A stretch of 64,000 nucleotides of DNA from Megascapheus bottae (GCA_024803745.1 JANJXV010000130.1:920501-984500); one strand, 5' to 3'. Shown: positions 13,235 through 24,235, numbered from the stretch's first letter. Translations and numbers: made by a program. Notes: a model not told the origin generated them from the sequence alone.

Positions 13235-14042
13235 CATTCCACCTGCGAACATCCTGCCCTGAATCCTCCACAGTTCATGTCTAATTCATGTCTTCTGCAA
13301 ACACAATATACATCCATTCTATACTCCATAGCTCCCCACATCCTCACGTATTCCAACAGCAACTCAACAGCAACTCACAGGTCCAAACTCTCAGCTACAT
13401 CAGACATAACTAGACCTAAAACATGATTCATCCTGAGGCAAATTCTGTCTAGCTAGGATGTTTTAAATCAAAGTGTTAAGGTTAAGTGCTTCTCAAACAC
13501 AGTGGAAGGACATACATCAAAAAAGAAATGGACAACAGGACCCACGTAAATTCACACAAGGAAAGCAACATTAGACCCCAAACTCTATACCAGTTCTCTG
13601 CATGTGTTCTCTATTGGACACACAGTGGTGGTTGACACCACAAAGCCTTTGGCAACCCTGCTTCTTTGGCTTTGTAAGTTCATCTATCATATATTTTTCT
13701 TCCACAAAGCTCTAAAGCAGAGAGAGACTGCAGAGAGGATGGGTTTTACTCCATCTTCCAGGAAATTGTTCTCCATTTCCACCATAGATTGGCTAACTAT
13801 ACTTCCATCAGCATTCTGTCAAATTACCTAAGCACTCTTCTTAGAGGATTCAGACTTTCTCTACAGCACCCTTCTTTCTCCCAATCCTCACCAGCACAAA
13901 CCTCAATATGTTGCTAGTGACAATACCGGTGTTCTGGCCTGCTCTTCCAAATTCTTCTGGTTTTTATCCAGCTTCAAAGCTGCTTCCACATGTTTAACTA
14001 TTTGCTATAGTGATAGTCTCACTTTTCAATATCAATTTTCTT
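13235..14042 (-). mobile_element. MaLR (ERVL-type) internal region, degenerate
   Basis: Reading the plus strand, landmarks of the non-coding internal region of MST/THE1-like MaLR elements appear in reverse-complement form. They include 'CTGCCCTGAATCCTCCAC', 'GTCCAAACTCTCAGCTACAT', 'GAGGCAAATTCTGTCTAGCT' and, next to the LTR, 'AAGCTGCTTCCACATG'. It abuts the minus-strand LTR at 14043 in the order expected for LTR then internal region. No coding capacity is visible. Confidence 0.55.
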
Positions 14043-14210
14043 TTTTAGTCTGTTTTGTGATGCAGTCGCTATACCACAGACTGGGTCAATCATAATCAGT
14101 AGAAGTTTTTTTTTGTCTCACAGTTCTGGAGACTGGGAAGTCTGAGATTGAGAGACTGCATCTGGGAGGTGCTTCGTGCTATGTCTAAAAAGACAGCAGG
14201 ACAAACACAA
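14043..14210 (-). mobile_element. MaLR-type LTR (5' LTR of the 13.2-14.2 kb remnant)
   Basis: 'TTTTAGTCTGTTTTGTGATGC', 'TATACCACAGACTGGGT', then 'TCTCACAGTTCTGGAGACTG' and 'GGAAGTCTGAGATTGAGAG' are the reverse complement of the MST/MLT1/THE1 LTR 3' half. The distal end is not readable. Confidence 0.75.
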
Positions 14211-14719
14211 AGTATGATAGAGAGAAGAAAAAAGCTCAAAGAAATTCACCTTTTTTTGAGAGACTTTTGAGAGTTAGAAAAGCCTACAAACCATAACAAA
14301 TAATCTATTCTAAACATGGCAGTTGTAGCTGAACATCTTTGATATTTTCTCCAGTTTCTTACTAATTTAAAACACTTTGTAGTCTGTGAGCTGGGAGTTG
14401 TAAACCTTAAAAAGGTTGTATTATCAAACATTTAAAACAAATGTAGAAAAATTCATATGTAAAATCTTAATAAAAAACACATAAGAGGTAGAATACTAAT
14501 TTATAGGAGCTATTTCCAAAAAAGAAATAATCTATAACTAAGTTTCAAACATGATTATGAACATAGATCACCATTTTAAAATATCTCTGGATTGAAAGAA
14601 TGCCACGGTTTATAAAACTGTATTATTTCTGGTGAGATGATTTTTATGGCTAAGTAAAACAAAAGGTAAGATTTTCAGCAAAAATTTAATATCAATCAAA
14701 CTGTTTTATATTATTTATT
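14211..14719. other. Unannotated AT-rich stretch
   Basis: No feature was recognised. Confidence 0.4.
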
Positions 14720-15033
14720 TTTTTCTTTTTTATTGTAATTAATAAAAGGGTTACATGATATTTGCCAGATAGAAGGTGCATTCATTCACATACATTAATA
14801 CCCTTTCACATGTCTTGGTACCCATTAACCTCTCCCCCACCCACCACCCACCCCCTGTCTTGGTTTTACCCCTTGCCTATCAAATTTCAAATAACCAAAT
14901 ACAAATAAATTCGATATATCAGATAACAAAGTGAGATACTGTAACAATATGAGTTACCCAAGGGACAGCAAAGGAGATGAAAGATAACATAGTAGATTAA
15001 GGACAACAATCATTCATTATATGGCTTTTGTTT
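14720..15033 (-). mobile_element. L1 LINE 3' UTR, 5'-truncated
   Basis: Poly-T sits at the left, followed by 'TATTGTAATTAATAAAAGGG', 'TTTGCCAGATAGAAGGTGCA', 'CCTTTCACATGTCTTGGTAC', a C-rich tract (the complement of the L1 polypurine tract) and 'CAACAATCATTCATTATATGG'. The most complete copy of this 3' UTR in the window, and used here as the reference for the others. Confidence 0.9.
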
Positions 15034-15369
15034 AATTATTATAATATTTATCATCTAAGCAGAAGTGCATCTTGTGTATTGGAAACTGCAGCACCAAATT
15101 GTTGAATTATTTCTTAACGCTGCCTCTAACTTCCTTTACATAGCAGCAATAGATTTTGTTTTGATCTTGATTTTTTTAGTGATTCAGTCCATATAGAGAA
15201 TTAATAATTAATCTGGTCCTAATATCAATAGCCTGTGAAATACTAAATTAACTGACATTCCGGATTCTCAATTACTGTTTTCCAAGTTAGCATTGATCTT
15301 TTCATGGTTGGCTATGGTGCACATTAGATATCTATAAGCAGCTCCAACAGCAACTGGGACATTGTAGGG
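15034..15369. other. Unannotated AT-rich stretch
   Basis: No feature was recognised. Confidence 0.4.
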
Positions 15370-15500
15370 TGCTCAATAATGTTTTATTGTTTTTGGTCGT
15401 GGGACCTGAACTCTGGGTCTCGGCATTGGCCCTGAGCTCTTCAGCCCATAGCTACCACCCTACATCTTGAGCCACAGCACCACTTCCTGCTCAATGAATT
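15370..15500 (-). mobile_element. ID-like SINE monomer with TSD
   Basis: The body (about 15383-15488) reads in reverse complement as the ID-like tail: 'GACCTGAACTCTGGGTCTCG', 'CCTGAGCTCTTCAGC', 'TTGAGCCACAGCACCACTTC'. It is flanked by a short direct repeat TGCTCAAT (about 15371 and 15489) that fits a target-site duplication. Only one half of the usual dimer is present. Confidence 0.75.
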
Positions 15501-16228
15501 TTTGTTATTATTTTAGGAACCAGAATTGGCCACCACACAATAGAAAAATTATTGCTCACAAACATCACATTAATATATAAAAGAGAATGGCTATTAATAT
15601 CTTTGAAATACATTGTGAAAATATGGCAAGAAAATAAAAAGGTAGCTTGTTAATGATAATCACACTGATAAGACTTATTATTCCTTGTATATTCTACATA
15701 TGTTCATTCAGCAGGTTTCTCATGTTGAGTACAACAGACTACATAAAGGTAAAGCAAAAAGTAATTCTTGTCCTATAGGATTTAGTCTAGAAAGAGAAAT
15801 AGAAATCTTATTATACAGGTGAAATTTGTTTTTGTAGAGCTCACTGTGAAACCAACAGTAAAAATACCTACTTAGTATGAGGATAACTATGTACATGTTA
15901 AGACTTGAAGGAAGAGTATAAGGGTAGGGCAATAATCTCTACCATGAAAGAAGAACCCCATACTTGGAGTTTGCAGTACATACAGAAATCTACATAATAG
16001 TTCAAGGTAGCTCTCAGGAACGAGAAACTACCAGAATAAATGAAGCTCATACCACTGAGAAAATCTGAAAAAGTTCTCAGGAAATTTGTGAGACCTACAT
16101 ACATACACAGTTAATTATTTGAAATGTAAATATAATTGAGAATGCTATATTTATTTTTAAATCCGTATTCCCAGTGATCACATAAGTCCTGAGTAGAAAG
16201 TATATCAGAAGAAAAATCACAATTGCAA
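15501..16228. other. Unannotated AT-rich stretch
   Basis: No gene or repeat family was recognised. The minus-strand small frames here lack domains. Confidence 0.4.
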
Positions 16229-16320
16229 ACATGAGAAAGGGTACTAATGTTTGTGAAGTAATATATCTTCTATCTGGCAAATATAATATAACCCTTCTAT
16301 TAATTACAATAAAAATACCT
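16229..16320 (+). mobile_element. L1 LINE, extreme 3' end
   Basis: 'ATGAGAAAGGGTACTAATG', 'CTTCTATCTGGCAAATATAA', 'CTATTAATTACAATAAAAA' match the reverse complement of the terminal part of the 14720-15033 copy. Severely 5'-truncated. Confidence 0.8.
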
Positions 16321-16876
16321 TAAAAAAGAAAATTCACATTTTCCGACAGTATTTGTGGAGCATTATATTTCTGCTTTTGTTAGCTCCAATTTCTACAGGC
16401 AGATCTACATATGAACATTCCTGGACAGTCTTCACTTTAAAATGTTGATTCAGTACCCAAGTAATTTTAACTCCCTTAGTCCATAGGCTATGGGAGTGAA
16501 ATCACAATTTCAACAAGTGCTGGAGGCCTAGGATGTATAGGTATAGGTACCAGAATATACCTAGACAGCTTTATCATATCCATGTTCCTCCATAATGCCT
16601 AATATTCTCTATGTGATCCATTCTTGTACTAGAACTATTACTCTTCAAAAACCTCAAGGTGTTCAAGGAAGAACTGAGCTTCTTTCCCAAAAGAAATGCC
16701 AGTTCCTTAATAGCAGGGTATATACCTCAGATTATATCTTAACCTTTCACCATTACAATTGTAATTATAATTAACTTTTGTTGAGTTTTTGTTGCAGACC
16801 CTGTTAAAAAGAGACTTAAATAAATTAGAGATCTAATTAAACTCGACAGTTCAGTAACTATTTCTTAAATGCTTTC
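16321..16876. other. Unannotated AT-rich stretch
   Basis: No feature was recognised. Confidence 0.4.
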
Positions 16877-16878
16877 CT

Positions 16879-17145
16879 CTCCCACATTTTTTACATTTTA
16901 AATATATTTTTGTAATTAATAGAAGGGTTACATTATATTCACCAGATAGAAGGTGAATTACTTCACATACATTGATACCCTTTCTCATGTCTTGTTCCCC
17001 ATTTCCCTCCCTCCATCCTCGCCACTCATCTTGTTTTCCCCCCTTCCCTATCCTATTTCAAATAACCAAATAAACATATACAATATATCAGATAAAAGGT
17101 AAAATACCGTTACAATATGAGGTAACCAACTCTCCCACAATTTTT
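16879..17145 (-). mobile_element. L1 LINE 3' UTR, 5'-truncated, with TSD
   Basis: The body (about 16892-17131) reads 'TTTTTGTAATTAATAGAAGGG', 'CACCAGATAGAAGGTGAATT', 'CCCTTTCTCATGTCTTGTTC', a C-rich tract, then 'CAATATGAGGTAACCAA'. It is bracketed by CTCCCACATTTTT (16879-16891) and CTCCCACAATTTTT (17132-17145), a target-site duplication. More diverged from the reference copy than 56602-56791. Confidence 0.85.
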
Positions 17146-17342
17146 TTGCCAGTCCTGGGCTTAAGCTCAGGGCCTGAGGACTGTCCCTGGACTTTCTCAA
17201 GGCTAGAACTCTACCACTTGAGCCTCAGCACCACTCCTGGCTTTTAAGTATATGGTACCAAGGAATCGAACCCGGGTCTTCATGTATGCTAGTCAAGCAC
17301 TCTACCGCTACGCCAAACTCCCAGTCCACTCCCACAATTTTT
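17132..17342 (-). mobile_element. ID-dimer SINE with TSD
   Basis: The body (17146-17328) reads as the reverse complement of the two-unit ID SINE: 'TGCCAGTCCTGGGCTTAAGC', 'TCTACCACTTGAGCCTCAGC', 'GTATATGGTACCAAGGAATC', 'CACTCTACCGCTACGCCAAA'. It is flanked by perfect copies of CTCCCACAATTTTT at 17132-17145 and 17329-17342. The left copy is also the right-hand TSD of the neighbouring L1, so the SINE inserted into that duplication. Confidence 0.92.
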
Positions 17343-19286
17343 ATAGTTAATTTTCAACATAGCATCTAGTGAGTATCACCAATACATTTGTTCACCCTGT
17401 GTCCCACCATTTCAGTGCCCCTCTCCCTCCCCCAAATAGATAACATACATACCAGACAAAAGGTACAGAAATCACAAGTGGTGGCAAAGGAGAAAACAGA
17501 CAAACATCAAAAAGACAAAAGGCAAAAATCAAAAGGCAAACAGCAAAAACCAAAGTCTTATCTCCATCTCTTGTAGTTCATTTCTATAAATCGTATTTCT
17601 GTATGATCATATGCACATAGCTATTGAGTTTTTTGATCTAGAATGTGCCTATAATTCTCCAAGTAAAAACATTGGAAAGTAAAAGACAAAAATTCACTAG
17701 GATATGATAAAGTATACAGGACTGTGAACACTCACACTGTAAGACCAGAGGAGGATATTATTATTCTTCTCTTCCAAAATCTCACTATATAATAAGCACT
17801 GGTATTTCTTGGCATGGTGGCTTTGAAGGCTCCTGGGCATCACCTCATTTCTATATACTTTAAAGCCAAATCAACTCTCATCTCACCTTACCCTCTCTCC
17901 TGTATTTCTAAAATAGCTGCACAAATGGGGGTTTAAAGTGTTAAAACTATGACTGGAATTAAGAAAGGGAAACTAATGTGTGTGTCCAGTCTTAGAGATC
18001 AAGAACATGCACAAGCATTGACTTGACTCATTTAAATCTTGATGTTTTCAAGCAGTTCCTATGTTGCTCTGAGTGTCTATTAATACCGAGTACCCGCTCT
18101 GCCTCACTCAGCCTTCACATTACTACACCATTTCTTTTCCAGTTAGTTTACCAGATCAATATAAAGTTAAAAATGCTGATGGAACTATTTGAAATGGAAG
18201 ACTAGGAGACTTAAGGGGGATTATGTAGGCTCTCAGAAATGATTTGAAGAGTTAAATCTCTGTTGGCTTTAGAAAGATTTTTAAAATTGACATTCTGGCA
18301 CATTGCTTCAAGGACATAACAACTTTGAAGTACAACAACCGAAATGATAATGCTAAAAAGAAAATATCTACTCTAGGACAGCAAAAGGCTTAAGGTAATT
18401 TGTCCCAGTAATAAGTTTTAAAAACTGTACTCTCCATGATTTGGAGATACAAATGAAACTTTATTACAGAATATGGAATTCATTCTTTGCTCTGATGGGA
18501 ATACTGGCCCTAGAAAGAAAAAATACAATATTGTTATAAATTTTAAAAAGTTAAAAGTAATACAATGGCAAGCCCTCAAATCTGTCCACTAAGAATAAAA
18601 CTATTGATTGTATACTTACTAAATTTAATCTGAAAAGCCTCAGAAATGTTGAATTTCTCTTTTTAGGCCCAGCCTAAAAACACTTTTTCCCTTATTTGGA
18701 CATTATGTTATTTAAGATGCAGTAATTTAAACAAGAGAAACACAACCCAAATTTACTTTACATAAAGAAGAAAGTTTACAGCTCATGTCCTGGAACGACA
18801 GTAGGTTGGAATATGATTTCCCAAAAGGTCAATAATGTCTCACAGTTTTGACAGTTTTCTCATTATCTTGCATTTCTCCTCCTTGTTCTGTTTATTCTTT
18901 GGAACCCTCTACTACACCATCCTAACAAGCTTCTAACACCAATACCCTTTGAAATAAAGACAACTGCCTCCCAAAAGTTTGATGAGAGACTCTGGAAGTT
19001 AATTTGTTGCCCCCAATAATGCAATAAGTCAAACTCAATCATTTTGATCAAATTTTTGGTTCATATTTCTGTACTATTACATCAATGTGTGGTACTAGTT
19101 TTAAGGCATGGACCATTAGGGATATTGTTTTTTTCTATCTAAACATTTACCCATATCTATAAATTCTAATCTGCTTTGGTTGTTTTTGACAGACACAAAT
19201 AAAATGACTTTCAAAATTATATTAATACTTGATTTGTAAAATGTACTATATTATCCATCACAAAACAGTACTATATATAATCAACA
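17343..19286. other. Unannotated AT-rich stretch
   Basis: The first 300 bases ('TTTGTTCACCCTGTGTCCC', 'CCCCTCTCCCTCCCCC', then an A-rich, lysine-coding stretch) look like an old L1-type 3' UTR but could not be assigned. Nothing was recognised in the rest. Confidence 0.4.
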
Positions 19287-19553
19287 GTTAACTAAAATAT
19301 GGCCAGGCACATGCTCATTCCAATAATCCTAGCTACCCAAGACGCTCACATATGAGGACAGGAGCTCAAAGCTAGCACGGGCAGGAAAGCCCAGGAAATT
19401 CTTATCTCCAATTTGCCACCAAGAAATCAAAGGCAGAGCTGTTATACAAGTGGCTGAGTATTAACATCAAGTGAAAAATCTAGTGGATAGCAGCCTGACA
19501 TCAGTTCAAGGCCCAGATACTGGCATACATACACAAAAAGTTAATTAAAATAT
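19287..19553 (+). mobile_element. B1-ID type composite SINE with TSD
   Basis: The body (19301-19539) starts with a 7SL/B1-like head ('GGCCAGGCACATGCTCATTC', 'AATCCTAGCTACCCAAGACG'), followed by the linker 'CTTATCTCCAATTTGCCACC' and a degenerate ID-like tail. It is flanked by GTTAAC/TTAAAATAT-type copies at 19287-19300 and 19540-19553, 14 bp with one mismatch. Confidence 0.88.
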
Positions 19554-20109
19554 AATGAATCAATATCAAACCATGTAATCATAATTCAAACTATATTTGC
19601 TTCCCTGACTTTTCCAGATATGATGAAGGTTGAATATTCTCCACATAGTCACACTGTTTGAGAGAGCTAATAGGCAAAGCAATATCACTGAAAACTTTTG
19701 TGCAAAAGTTTCAAGCCTAATATTAATTTATTTAAAATGTTTGAGAAAGTTTGCATAGAAAATCTAGACAAATTAAAAAAAATATTATTTGGTTTTACCC
19801 CACTTTCTCAAAACTCCTTATATTCGATAGCAGAAGAAATGGAACGGTACAGCATTAACTTATGCACATATCAGCTGTTTCTATCTTAACTAGGAAGCAC
19901 TGTTTCATCTCTTATCAGACACAAAATGGATTGAAAGTTAATTGGAAAAGTATTTCAGAAGAAAAGTGGTAGAGAAAGGTCTAATAGGTTTTTGAAGATG
20001 TAAAGATTCATATTTTTATGTTGGAAAGGATACCAAACCAGAGAAAAGTTTCTAGTTAAGAACACAGTGAATATTTTTAATGTATGAAAAACCTAGCTAC
20101 AATACAGCA
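19554..20109. other. Unannotated AT-rich stretch
   Basis: No feature was recognised. Confidence 0.4.
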
Positions 20110-20143
20110 AAATAATAATAGTAATAATAATAATAATAATAAA
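20110..20143. repeat. (TAA)n microsatellite
   Basis: About eleven TAA units with one TAG interruption. Confidence 0.95.
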
Positions 20144-20225
20144 TCTACAGTTCCACTATACCTAGCAGGTCATGAAATATTTGTGATAAGCTTGAACAAC
20201 CACTTTTTCATGAACTTAATAATTT

Positions 20226-20505
20226 TTTCTTTTCTTTTCTTTTTTGGTTAGTCTTGGGTCTTGAACTCTGGGCCTGGGCGCTGTCCCTGAGCTCTTCACC
20301 AAATAAAGGTTATACCCTTTATTTTAAAAGCTATACCTTTTCAAATTAACATTAAAACTTATACCACTTCTGCTTTTCTGGTGGTTAATTGGAGATAAGA
20401 GTCTTACAGACTTTCATGCCCAGGCTGGCTTTGAACTACAATACTCAGACCTCAGTCTTCTGAGTGGCTAGGATTACAGGTGTGGGTCACTAGCTCCTAG
20501 CTTAA
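20226..20505 (-). mobile_element. B1-ID type composite SINE with internal AT-rich insert
   Basis: From left to right: poly-T/C tail, ID-like tail in reverse complement ('GTCTTGAACTCTGGGCCTGG' type), an extra AT-rich stretch of about 55 bases (about 20307-20361), the linker 'GGTTAATTGGAGATAAGAG' and the B1-like head 'TGAGTGGCTAGGATTACAGG'. Flanks share CTTAAT followed by T-runs, a probable diverged TSD. Confidence 0.85.
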
Positions 20506-20709
20506 TCTTTTTTGCTAAGTACTCACTTTGTTTTCAGATGAGGGACTGCTTTCCCAAGAGCCCTCTTTGTCTCTTGATATCACCTCAAAAACCTTCTTCT
20601 TTTCAGTCACCATCTGTGGATGCCTGCCTAGATATTATATATTCTTCCTGACCCCTGGAACTTGATCTGCATATATTATCATTGTGCATATAGTAGTTGT
20701 GTAGTTCTT

Positions 20710-20888
20710 TTTTTGCCAGTCATGGGCTTGACCTCAGGGCCTGGGCACTGTCCTTGGACTTTCTCAAGGCTCAGCACTCTACCACTTGAGCCTCAGCACC
20801 ACTTCCAGCATTTTTCTATGTATGTGGTACCAAGGAATTGAACCCTGGTCTTCATGCATGCTAGGCAAGCACTCTGCCACTAGACTGT
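20710..20888 (-). mobile_element. ID-dimer SINE
   Basis: Reverse complement of both ID units: 'TTTGCCAGTCATGGGCTTGA', 'TCTACCACTTGAGCCTCAGC', 'GTATGTGGTACCAAGGAATT', 'GCTAGGCAAGCACTCTGCCA'. A T-run lies at the left (its 3' tail). No clear TSD was found. Confidence 0.9.
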
Positions 20889-21424
20889 TGCCATTATTAT
20901 TTGAATGGTGTTGGGTGTGTCTGGTGTTTACAGAGGAAATGGGTGTAGGAATCTGAGTGGATCAGGTCAAGAAATTTTCCTTTTGTGTGGTGAGTACTAT
21001 GGAATTAGCGTCAAGCATTGACCAGCAACTGACCTTTCTCATGGGACCTGGAACAGAATTTCCTCTGCTGTGATGGACTCCATACTGACAGACATAGCCA
21101 CACCCTAGACTTCAAGAGTTTAGGTGACCTATCACCAGCTTTGATCAATTTTGTGAAAGACAGGCTGTTCACCCTGGCATTTGCAGACAATTACCAAATA
21201 TAGTGATACTCATGGAGACATTTAGCTTGTCGACTGCTTCACAGATAGGTTTTTCTGCTCATAAGTATTTCACTGTACAGCTGTCATTAAGACCTAAATG
21301 CTCAGGCTTACAGAATACACATTATTCTCACTTATTTTATTGTGTCAAAGTGGTTATGTGGTGCTTCTGTATTTCCTGAATAAATATCAGTTTTAAAGTA
21401 TAGCCGTCTTTCAAAAAATGTTTT
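20889..21424. other. Unassigned unit ending in AATAAA
   Basis: This sequence, less AT-rich than its neighbours, matches no family that was recognised and ends with 'TTCCTGAATAAATATCAG', a polyadenylation-signal-like hexamer at about 21378-21383. It could be an unrecognised LTR, a retropseudogene 3' end, or chance. Confidence 0.3.
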
Positions 21425-21429
21425 TGTTT

Positions 21430-21652
21430 TTAAGCTCACACCTGTAATAGTAGCTACTCAGGAGGCTTAGGTCTTGAGGATCATGGTTCAAAGCCAGCCC
21501 AGGCAGAAAAGTCCGCATGAGACTCTTCTCTCCAATTAACCACTCAAAAACCAGTAGTGGAGCTGTACCTCAAAATGGTAGAAAAGCGAGCTCAGGGACA
21601 CCCACCATCTAGGTTTTGAGTTCACACCCCATGACTGACTTAAAAAAAAAAG
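21430..21652 (+). mobile_element. B1-ID type composite SINE
   Basis: 'CACACCTGTAATAGTAGCTA', 'CTCAGGAGGCTTAGGTC', 'GGTTCAAAGCCAGCCCAGGC', 'TCTCCAATTAACCACTC', then a degenerate ID-like tail and an A10 run. The 5' end is slightly truncated. Confidence 0.88.
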
Positions 21653-21949
21653 TTTAATTTTGCTGATATTCCCAGAATTAATTCTATTTTGACCTTTTGG
21701 GACAGTGGGCTGGTGGGCTGGAGGACTTTCAGTCTCTCTGGATCTCAACACTATGATTATGGATGCAGGAAGGCGTCTCTAGGGATTATGGGTAAAACCT
21801 ATACTCAATAAACACCTAGGTCCTGTAATAACTCTGTAGGTTCCTATCCTTACTGTGCAAAGTCATCATAAACATGGCAACTTATGACAGTATACAAACA
21901 ATAATAGAACTCAAGAAAACAGCACTGTTTTCTAGTACCTTTTCTCTAA

Positions 21950-22290
21950 AAAAAAAAAAAAAGGTGGGGCAGTGGCAGTGGCTCAAGTCTATAATTCTAG
22001 CTACCTGGGAGCCAGAGATTGGAAGATCAAGATTCAAGGCTAGTCTAGTTCAAAAAATAAATAAATAAATAGTTTCTGAGATTCCATCTCAACAGTGGTA
22101 CACCCTGGGGAAGCATAACGAAAAGGATTGCAGTCCAGGCTGGCCCAGGCATAAAGCAAAATCCTATCTGGAACATAATCAAACCAGCAAGTGGTCGGCA
22201 GCGTGATTCAAGAGATAGAGCACCTGTCTTTGCAAGCTCAGAATCCTGAGTTCAAATCCTAGCATTGCAAACTAAAAAGCAAAAACAAGA
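21950..22290 (+). mobile_element. Older B1/ID composite SINE region
   Basis: An A-run is followed by a B1-like head ('GGCAGTGGCTCAAGTC', 'ATTCTAGCTACCTGGGAG'), an (AAAT)n stretch, a second B1-like piece, and an ID-like monomer ('ATTCAAGAGATAGAGCACC', B-box-like 'AGTTCAAATCC') ending in an A-rich tail. It may be two overlapping insertions; the internal boundaries are not resolved. Confidence 0.65.
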
Positions 22291-22930
22291 GCAAAAGCGT
22301 GTGTCCATGCCTGGCGTGCCATTCACTGGCAGCAGAAACTCAGAAGGAGGCGGGAGTTGTAAGACAGGATAGGAACATTTAGTTTAATTGCCTGGGAAGG
22401 GTCAGAAACAACTCTTTGTTCAGCCCCACCAAGCTAATTAGTTGAAAAAACAACATTCTCAGCCCATAAACAAGAGTCTTTTTTTTTCTATAAGCAATTA
22501 GGAATGACCCTAATCTTATTCACTTAAACATACATCCCACAGCAAAGCTGGAAAGACACCAAAGCATTGGAAAGACACCAAAGTTGAGGCTGCACAACTG
22601 CCTTTGTGAATCCTCAAAGCTTCCCAATGAAAGATCAACTGCCCTTCCTTCGAAGATTTTCTTCTTTGCTTTCTCCTGAGCATAAATTTCCAGATGTGCA
22701 GCAGGTGACAGCAGCAAGCTAGAGTTCTAACCCATCATACTAACCCAGCCCTTCCCCTGCCCAACCTCACACCTCACACATTGCTCCCTACTGGACAGTT
22801 TGCATTGTCTCTGCCTTCTGCCAGCCTGGAAATACTGTGAGGCCCAGTGAAGAGCCATCACCTGCCATCTGAGTGCTCTACTGCTTTACACAGGGAAAGG
22901 ATGAAGCAAACTATTGTTGAATAAACCAAT
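22291..22930. other. Unannotated stretch with short tandem duplication
   Basis: No family was recognised. TGGAAAGACACCAAAG occurs twice, at 22549-22564 and 22568-22583, as a 19-bp-unit tandem duplication. Confidence 0.6.
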
Positions 22931-23080
22931 GGAGGATGGATGGATGGATGGATGGATGGATATGAAAGGAAGGAAGATAGATGGATGATGGATAGAAGGA
23001 TAGGGAATGGATAGGATAGATGATGGGTGGAAAGGTTAAAGAGAGGAAGAAAGGAAAAAGGAGGAAAGAGGAGGACGGGA
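22931..23080. repeat. (GGAT)n and purine-rich low-complexity tract
   Basis: About seven GGAT units (22935-22961) grade into GGAAG, GATA and GGAAA-rich purine sequence. Confidence 0.9.
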
Positions 23081-23159
23081 GTTTCTTTAATAGGGAATAA
23101 AGAGATCATTTGTTAGTATGAAGATTTGCAAATGATCACAGCAAATAACACTTCAAATG

Positions 23160-23213
23160 GGAGAGAGGGGAGAAGAGGAAGAGGGGGGGAGAGGGAGAGA
23201 GGAGGGGTGAGGC
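23160..23213. repeat. GA-rich low-complexity tract
   Basis: Almost pure purine (GAGAGG, GGGGGGGAGAGG) on the plus strand. Confidence 0.9.
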
Positions 23214-23554
23214 TGGTGCTCCAAGGTTGAGGGGTAACTTAAAAAAAATAATCCAACTAACTGAAAGAATGACTGGTGCAGCCAGGAGCAGAATTCAAAT
23301 TTTGGAGCTCTATTCTCCCAGCTGGGCACTTAAGAGTTTGGCTCGTGTGGTGGTGGCAGTTCACGGAGAGTTCAAATCCCCTCACAGACACGTGTGGGTG
23401 AATAAGTGGCATAGTCTTTCTTTCTTCCAAGTGCTTGATAGAAGCTTCCAGATGTATGGGGGTGTGCATAAGAGAGCCTCGAGTGCTCCACTCTCGATGG
23501 AGTCTATAAATATGCATGTTGGGTATCATGAATCATTTAGAGCTGGCTTGGTTG

Positions 23555-23563
23555 CTTTTCTTT

Positions 23564-23611
<48 letters not shown>

Positions 23612-23648
23612 TTTTTCTTTCCCTTCCTTCCTTCCTTCCTTCCTTCCT
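23555..23648. repeat. (CTTT)n / (CTTC)n compound microsatellite
   Basis: A long CTTT array, then CCTT units. It is a homopyrimidine tract of roughly 90 bases and could form a triplex (H-DNA). It produces Phe-Leu-Ser strings in one frame, which are not coding. Confidence 0.97.
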
Positions 23649-24119
23649 GGCTATCTAACTTTATTCTTGAAACTTCTTGCTAAGTTTGAAGGGACACCAA
23701 GGGGGAGAGAAATGTAGTTACCAGCGAGCTTGAGGCTTAGGGGTGAACACTTGGGCTCTTTCACCACTTTCAGAATTTGTTATCTCCGCTTATTTCGCTT
23801 TGGACTTTGAGTTTACTTCCCCTCGTGGGGGCTCTGTCTCCACGTCAGAACAAAGGGATACTAAGTCCACGCAGTGTGTGGATATAAAACACTAGTACAG
23901 CAGACAGAAGGAGCACGCAGAATGGCTGGCCTCCTTCCTTTCCTCGTATGACTCTAGTCCACAGCCAAATCTAACTACATCATACGACAGCCAGGCCTCA
24001 AAGGTTAGCAATTACCAGTCAATAAATGTTGCTCAAATAGAAAGTAATGGAGGAAGCTGCTTCTGACAGGGTCTCAGCCAAGCTATGCTACAGTAAGAAA
24101 ACACTAAGTCTGTTGTTTT
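23649..24119. other. Unannotated stretch
   Basis: No feature was recognised. Confidence 0.4.
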
Positions 24120-24235
24120 CATATCCTATGCTCTCCCTTCTTCCTCCCTTTTTCTCTCTCTCTCCTTCCCTCCTTTCTTCCCATCCCCCTCCCTCCCTCC
24201 TCCTCCTCTCCTTTTCCCTCTCCCTCTCTTCTGGT
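24120..24235. repeat. Pyrimidine-rich low-complexity tract
   Basis: TCTCC/CCTCC/TTCC mixture, almost free of purines on the plus strand. It lies directly left of an ID-like SINE copy and may be its expanded tail. Confidence 0.85.
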
